Shown here: one piece after another, positions 60,846-64,000 of the stretch | How positions within the stretch are numbered: position 1 is the stretch's first letter | Layout of the letters: the number at the start of each line of letters is the position of its first letter | From: Marisediminitalea aggregata | GTDB lineage: Bacteria; Pseudomonadota; Gammaproteobacteria; Enterobacterales; Alteromonadaceae | Direction of reading: 5' to 3' | Assembly: GCF_900129565.1 (NCBI RefSeq) | Contig: NZ_FQWD01000001.1 | Coordinates: 744,001-808,000 of the forward strand | DNA: 64,000 nucleotides | Notes under the pieces: model-generated | The model's database searches: none | Seen by the model: the letters and a program-made list of their open reading frames with translations, nothing else | Told to the model about the DNA's origin: nothing | Program-made: the position numbers and the translations under genes

Positions 60846-61778
60846 TTATTTATAAACCGGTGTTAACCAGTTCCATTTGTCTTCGGTAGTTCCGTTGAAC
60901 AGACCAAAGAACATGTCCTGGATTTCTTTCGTGATTGGCCCACGACCGCCTTTGCCCACTGTGATGCCGTCTACACTGCTCACAGGGGTCACTTCCGCGG
61001 CTGTACCGCACATTAAGATTTCGTCGGCCAGGTACATGGCTTCACGCGGAATGTTTTCTTCGCGGATTTCATAACCCAGATCTTTCGCCAGTGTGATCAC
61101 GGTGTCACGCGTGATACCCGGCAAAATAGCCGCTGTTTTCGGTGTGGTGCTGATCACGCCATTGCGGATAACAAAGATATTTTCACCCGCACCTTCACTG
61201 ATGTAACCGTTGCGGTCCAGTGCAATACCTTCACCGTAGCCGTGACGACGCGCTTCCATTGAAATCAGCTGCGAAGACAGGTAGTTACCACCGGCTTTCG
61301 CACCAGTAGGCATGGTGTTGGCTGCCAAACGGTTCCATGAAGAGATACCCGCGTTCACACCGTTTTTCAGTGCTTCTTCACCCAGGTACGCACCCCACTC
61401 AAACGCCGCGATAGTGACTTCAGTTTCCTGACCAAATGGCACCTGCAACCCCATACCAATATCGCCATAAAACGCGATAGGACGGATATAGGCAGACTTC
61501 AGGTTGTTCTTAGCAATGGTGTCGATGGTCGCCTGATTGATTTCATCAAGGGTAAACGGGATCGTCATGCGATAGATTTTTGCTGAATCAAACAGACGCT
61601 GGTTGTGCTCGTTCAGACGGAAAACACAGGTACCCTGATCCGGCGTGTTGTAGGCACGAATACCTTCAAATACCGATGAGCCGTAGTGGATTGCATGTGA
61701 CATTACATGCACAGTAGCTTCTTTCCACGGAATGAGTTTACCGTTAAACCAAATAAGTTCAGCAAGTTGCTTAGCCAT
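60846..61778 (-). CDS. ilvE: Branched-chain-amino-acid aminotransferase
   Basis: IlvE transfers amino groups between glutamate and the 2-oxo acids of leucine, isoleucine and valine using PLP. The 310-residue fold-type IV protein (E. coli 309) has [18 protein letters not shown], the PLP lysine in [34 protein letters not shown] and [17 protein letters not shown]. The ATG has AAGGA upstream. It is the first gene of the ilvEDA operon. The usual ilvG and ilvM genes of the enteric operon are absent, so acetohydroxyacid synthase is encoded elsewhere. Confidence 0.97.
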   Translation of the reverse strand: MAKQLAELIWFNGKLIPWKEATVHVMSHAIHYGSSVFEGIRAYNTPDQGTCVFRLNEHNQRLFDSAKIYRMTIPFTLDEINQATIDTIAKNNLKSAYIRPIAFYGDIGMGLQVPFGQETEVTIAAFEWGAYLGEEALKNGVNAGISSWNRLAANTMPTGAKAGGNYLSSQLISMEARRHGYGEGIALDRNGYISEGAGENIFVIRNGVISTTPKTAAILPGITRDTVITLAKDLGYEIREENIPREAMYLADEILMCGTAAEVTPVSSVDGITVGKGGRGPITKEIQDMFFGLFNGTTEDKWNWLTPVYK

Positions 61779-61789
61779 GACGTTTCCTT

Positions 61790-61816
61790 AAAAAAATACG
61801 AGTGTTGTCTTCACTC
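61790..61816 (-). promoter_or_regulatory. Terminator-like hairpin in the ilvE leader
   Basis: On the minus strand, GAGTG-AAGACAA-CACTC is followed by G, TA and a run of seven T, ending 11 bases before the ilvE ATG. The short stem makes it a possible attenuator rather than a firm terminator. Confidence 0.4.
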
Positions 61817-61866
61817 TGTAAGCGCAGCCTGCACGGGGCAAACCGCTCAAATTAATACCGCGTCAA

Positions 61867-61895
61867 ATGATACATGAGCACAGCAATTGACCCAA
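61867..61895 (-). promoter_or_regulatory. Candidate sigma70 promoter of ilvEDA
   Basis: On the minus strand, TTGGGT (61895-61890), 17-bp spacer, TATCAT (61872-61867). This predicts a leader of about 80 bases that includes the terminator-like hairpin. Confidence 0.45.
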
Positions 61896-62301
61896 TGCGA
61901 TAAGCCGTTTTTCACACAATTTCTGTGTAAAGTCGGCAAGGTGCGCGAATAAATTGTTTTTGGAGCACGCAAATACGTTACAAGCACCGAATCAGGGTGC
62001 AATGCATTGGCGAGGTGACGCGAGTTCGGAAAGTATTGGCTGAAGGCAACAAAGGCGTCTGGCTAAGGAACACAATTGCTGCGAGGCGTAAGAAATATCA
62101 CGGATCGACGTGCATGATCAAGCCAAATCAGGCCGGGCGATGCAATTTTATACTGATGTCGAAGGCTAACTGTCGGTGTGTCAAAGCGTTATGTTGAAAC
62201 GCTCGCAAACACGAATAACTGGCCTTTGGCGCAGTAGGTTCACCATGCAGAGCATTTTACACTGCGCATATGGACTAACGGCTTTAACAGGAACATACCC
62301 T

Positions 62302-63813
62302 ATGGGGTTAGGTATAGTGTACACCCGCGCCGCAACGGGCATTGACTCTCCACGTATCAAGGTGGAAGTGCACCTGTCGAACGGTTTGCCGTCGTTTAAG
62401 CTAGTCGGCCTTGCCGAAACAGCGGTTCAGGAAGCGCGCGAACGCGTGCGCAGTGCATTAATAAACTGCGGCTTTGAATTTCCCGGGCGGCGCATTACGG
62501 TTAATCTCGCGCCCGCCGACATTCCCAAAACCGGTGGCCGCTATGACCTGGCTATCGCTCTGGGATTACTGATTGCCCTTGGATTATTGCCCCAGCAAGC
62601 CGTAGACAACTACGAAGTCATCGGCGAACTGGGATTAAATGGTCAGCTGCGCACCGTATCGGGCCTGCTGCCCGCCGCTATGCGCTGCGCCGAAGACGAG
62701 CAATTGATGTTGTTACCTGAAGGCAACCGCGACAACATCCAGCTTGTTGATGGTCTGAAATATATTGCGGTTGAGTCGCTGATGCAGGCGTTCCTGCATT
62801 TCAGCAAACAAAAGCCTCTTCAGGTTAGTATTGCACAGTGTGACGTCGCTTTTACGCGCGTGTCCCCCAAATGGGATGACATTATTGGTCAGCAACAAGC
62901 TAAGCGCGCACTCACTATTGCCGCAGCCGGAAAGCATAATCTTTTGATGGTAGGGCCCGCTGGGACAGGCAAGAGCCTGCTTGCGAGCCGACTTGTGCAG
63001 TTGCTTCCAGCCCTTACACATGAACAGGCGCTGGAGGCAGCCGCACTGTATTCGATAAAAGGCGAGTCACGCGACAGCGCCAACTGGTATACGCCACCCT
63101 TTCGTTCACCTCATCACACGTCATCGGCAATAGCATTAACAGGCGGCGGTACGCATCCGTCGCCTGGAGAAGTATCACTCGCCCACAATGGCGTATTGTT
63201 TCTCGATGAATTACCAGAATTTGGTCGTCAGGCCCTGGACGTACTGCGCGAGCCGTTGGAAACCGGCGACATATGCTTATCGCGCGTATCCGGTCAGGCA
63301 AGGTATCCGGCAAACTTCCAGTTTTTAGCGGCAATGAATCCCAGCCCAACGGGTGATATCAATGATGGCCGCAGCACGCCGCAACAGGTTCAGCGCTACC
63401 TGAGCCGGCTTTCAGGGCCATTGTTAGACAGAATTGATTTGCAAATAGAGGTGCGTAAACCAGACCAGTATGAACTGGCTACATCGCCCACCGGTGAAGA
63501 CAGTGCCATCGAGGCACAAGCGTTGGTGGAACGCGCAATGGAACGCCAGTTCAAGCGCCAACGTAAGGCCAATGCGGAACTGAGCGTCGCCGAATTAACG
63601 GAATTTTGCAAACTGGATGAAGACAGCTTCACCTTCCTTCGGCGGGCTGCCACCAAGCTGAATTTATCGATGCGGGTATTTCACCGTACTATTAAAGTCT
63701 CACGCACCATTGCCGATCTGGAAGAAGCCGAACACATAACCCATCGACATATTGCAGAAGCACTGGGATACCGGGCGCTGGATACACTTATACGTCAGTT
63801 TAATACCAGTTGA
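62302..63813 (+). CDS. comM: YifB/ComM family AAA+ ATPase (Mg-chelatase-like)
   Basis: ComM is a hexameric helicase that promotes branch migration during natural transformation; YifB is the enteric name. With the ATG at 62302 (AGGA nine bases upstream) the protein has 503 residues and begins GLGIVYTRAATGIDSPRIKV as in the family. The frame upstream to 62176 is not conserved in style. It has an N-terminal Lon-like domain (VEVHLSNGLPSFKLVGLAET), Walker A VGPAGTGKSLLASRL, Walker B VLFLDELPEFGRQ, and the C-terminal Mg_chelatase_C domain. It faces away from ilvEDA, the same neighbourhood as E. coli yifB and ilv. Confidence 0.94.
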   Translation: MGLGIVYTRAATGIDSPRIKVEVHLSNGLPSFKLVGLAETAVQEARERVRSALINCGFEFPGRRITVNLAPADIPKTGGRYDLAIALGLLIALGLLPQQAVDNYEVIGELGLNGQLRTVSGLLPAAMRCAEDEQLMLLPEGNRDNIQLVDGLKYIAVESLMQAFLHFSKQKPLQVSIAQCDVAFTRVSPKWDDIIGQQQAKRALTIAAAGKHNLLMVGPAGTGKSLLASRLVQLLPALTHEQALEAAALYSIKGESRDSANWYTPPFRSPHHTSSAIALTGGGTHPSPGEVSLAHNGVLFLDELPEFGRQALDVLREPLETGDICLSRVSGQARYPANFQFLAAMNPSPTGDINDGRSTPQQVQRYLSRLSGPLLDRIDLQIEVRKPDQYELATSPTGEDSAIEAQALVERAMERQFKRQRKANAELSVAELTEFCKLDEDSFTFLRRAATKLNLSMRVFHRTIKVSRTIADLEEAEHITHRHIAEALGYRALDTLIRQFNTS

Positions 63814-64000
63814 AACAGGGCATCGACCAGAGGCTCATGCCGGCGCGACTCCAAACAGGCCAGACCCAGCTCATAGGAGCCAATATCTTCAACCAGTATG
63901 CGTGACACGCTGCCTGCCATACCACTGTGGTCCAATACAACCTGTGGCACAAACCCGACACCGCAGCCCAGCGCAACCATAGACACAATAGCCTCGTTAC
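63795..64000 (-). CDS. ilvY: IlvY-type LysR regulator, C-terminal part (truncated by window edge)
   Basis: The frame runs off the right edge with no start. The 68 visible residues include EAIVSMVALGCGVGFVPQVV, YELGLACLESRRHEPLVDAL and end LFQLVLN, which closely resembles the C-terminus of IlvY, the LysR activator of ilvC that responds to acetohydroxy acids. The stop overlaps the end of convergent yifB by 19 bases. The location beside ilv genes supports the name. The DNA-binding domain is outside the window. Confidence 0.82.
   Translation of the reverse strand, partial: NEAIVSMVALGCGVGFVPQVVLDHSGMAGSVSRILVEDIGSYELGLACLESRRHEPLVDALFQLVLN

Larger units (their letters stand above)
61779..62301. 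other. 523-bp divergent region between ilvE and yifB
   Basis: The left part holds the ilvE promoter candidate and leader hairpin. The right part must hold the yifB promoter. Short frames here are not convincing, and I see no Ile/Leu/Val-rich leader peptide like E. coli IlvL. Confidence 0.5.

Noticed and set aside
61997-62197. A 66-codon + strand frame between ilvE and yifB
   Set aside because: No ribosome binding site, no coding-like composition and no similarity to a known leader peptide; it lies in the yifB promoter region.
62176-62301. Longer N-terminus for YifB/ComM
   Set aside because: The family begins at the M-G-L-G-I-V-Y-T-R stretch, and the ATG at 62302 has a ribosome binding site.
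1-64000. CRISPR arrays, tRNA/rRNA genes, insertion sequences, prophage genes
   Set aside because: None was seen on either strand: no regularly spaced repeats, no cloverleaf-like sequences, no transposase or integrase reading frames. This is a by-eye statement, not a covariance-model search.

Overview
The window is a chromosomal segment from a marine-type gammaproteobacterium, most likely in the Alteromonadales. The evidence for this is the gene order and protein style: a bioH/comF/nfuA neighbourhood, a full caa3-type cytochrome oxidase operon, lexA with two LexA boxes, plsB, yifB facing ilvEDA with ilvY beyond, and a large TonB-dependent carbohydrate locus. The genus cannot be fixed from the sequence alone. 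Coding density is high. I see no rRNA, tRNA, insertion sequence, prophage or CRISPR array.

Region 1 (1-14.2 kb) is housekeeping: the 3' part of an FKBP peptidyl-prolyl isomerase, a small membrane protein, greB, tex, a two-gene unit with a predicted metalloprotease, bioH and comF in divergent orientation, a secreted M14 carboxypeptidase, nfuA behind an IscR-like palindrome, a MATE exporter, a polysaccharide deacetylase and an acetyltransferase.

Region 2 (14.2-22.6 kb) is one long leftward respiratory operon: coxB (with a fused cytochrome c domain), coxA, ctaG, coxC, surf1, an oxidase-associated thioredoxin-like protein, ctaA, cyoE and sco1. A small DUF2909 gene sits in it on the opposite strand. 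Region 3 (22.9-34.6 kb) is mixed: lexA, a YcxB-like protein, tpm, an esterase, an ABM protein, a GGDEF cyclase, a PepSY membrane pair with a possible Fur site, small membrane and exported proteins, plsB and a WbuC-like cupin.

Region 4 (34.6-57.2 kb) is the most interesting part: a 22.6-kb pectin / rhamnogalacturonan-I utilisation locus. Its genes encode two SGNH acetylesterase proteins (one with two catalytic domains), a GH43 lipoprotein, a Tat-exported GH42 beta-galactosidase, a Tat-exported PL26-type exo-rhamnogalacturonan lyase, a TonB-dependent receptor, a GPH sugar transporter, a GH105 unsaturated uronyl hydrolase, a PL22 oligogalacturonate lyase that carries a lipoprotein signal, L-rhamnose mutarotase, KduI, KduD, KdgK, an IclR regulator, a DUF1961 lipoprotein and a sugar isomerase of unknown substrate. 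Inferred flow: deacetylation and side-chain trimming outside or in the periplasm, outer-membrane import, periplasmic lyase action, inner-membrane import, GH105 release of rhamnose plus the deoxy-uronate, then KduI-KduD-KdgK to KDPG. Rhamnose catabolic genes and the KDPG aldolase are not in the window.

Reading the promoters of this locus by eye, I find a recurring inverted repeat TTCA-NATN-TGAA in front of kduD, GH105, PL26/DUF1961, the TonB receptor and GH43. A separate ~60-bp block is nearly duplicated in front of the TonB receptor and the single-domain acetylesterase. These look like an undescribed regulatory code for the locus.

Region 5 (57.4-64 kb) holds ilvE-ilvD-ilvA (leftward, with no ilvGM in the window), divergent yifB/comM, and the C-terminal end of ilvY cut by the right edge.
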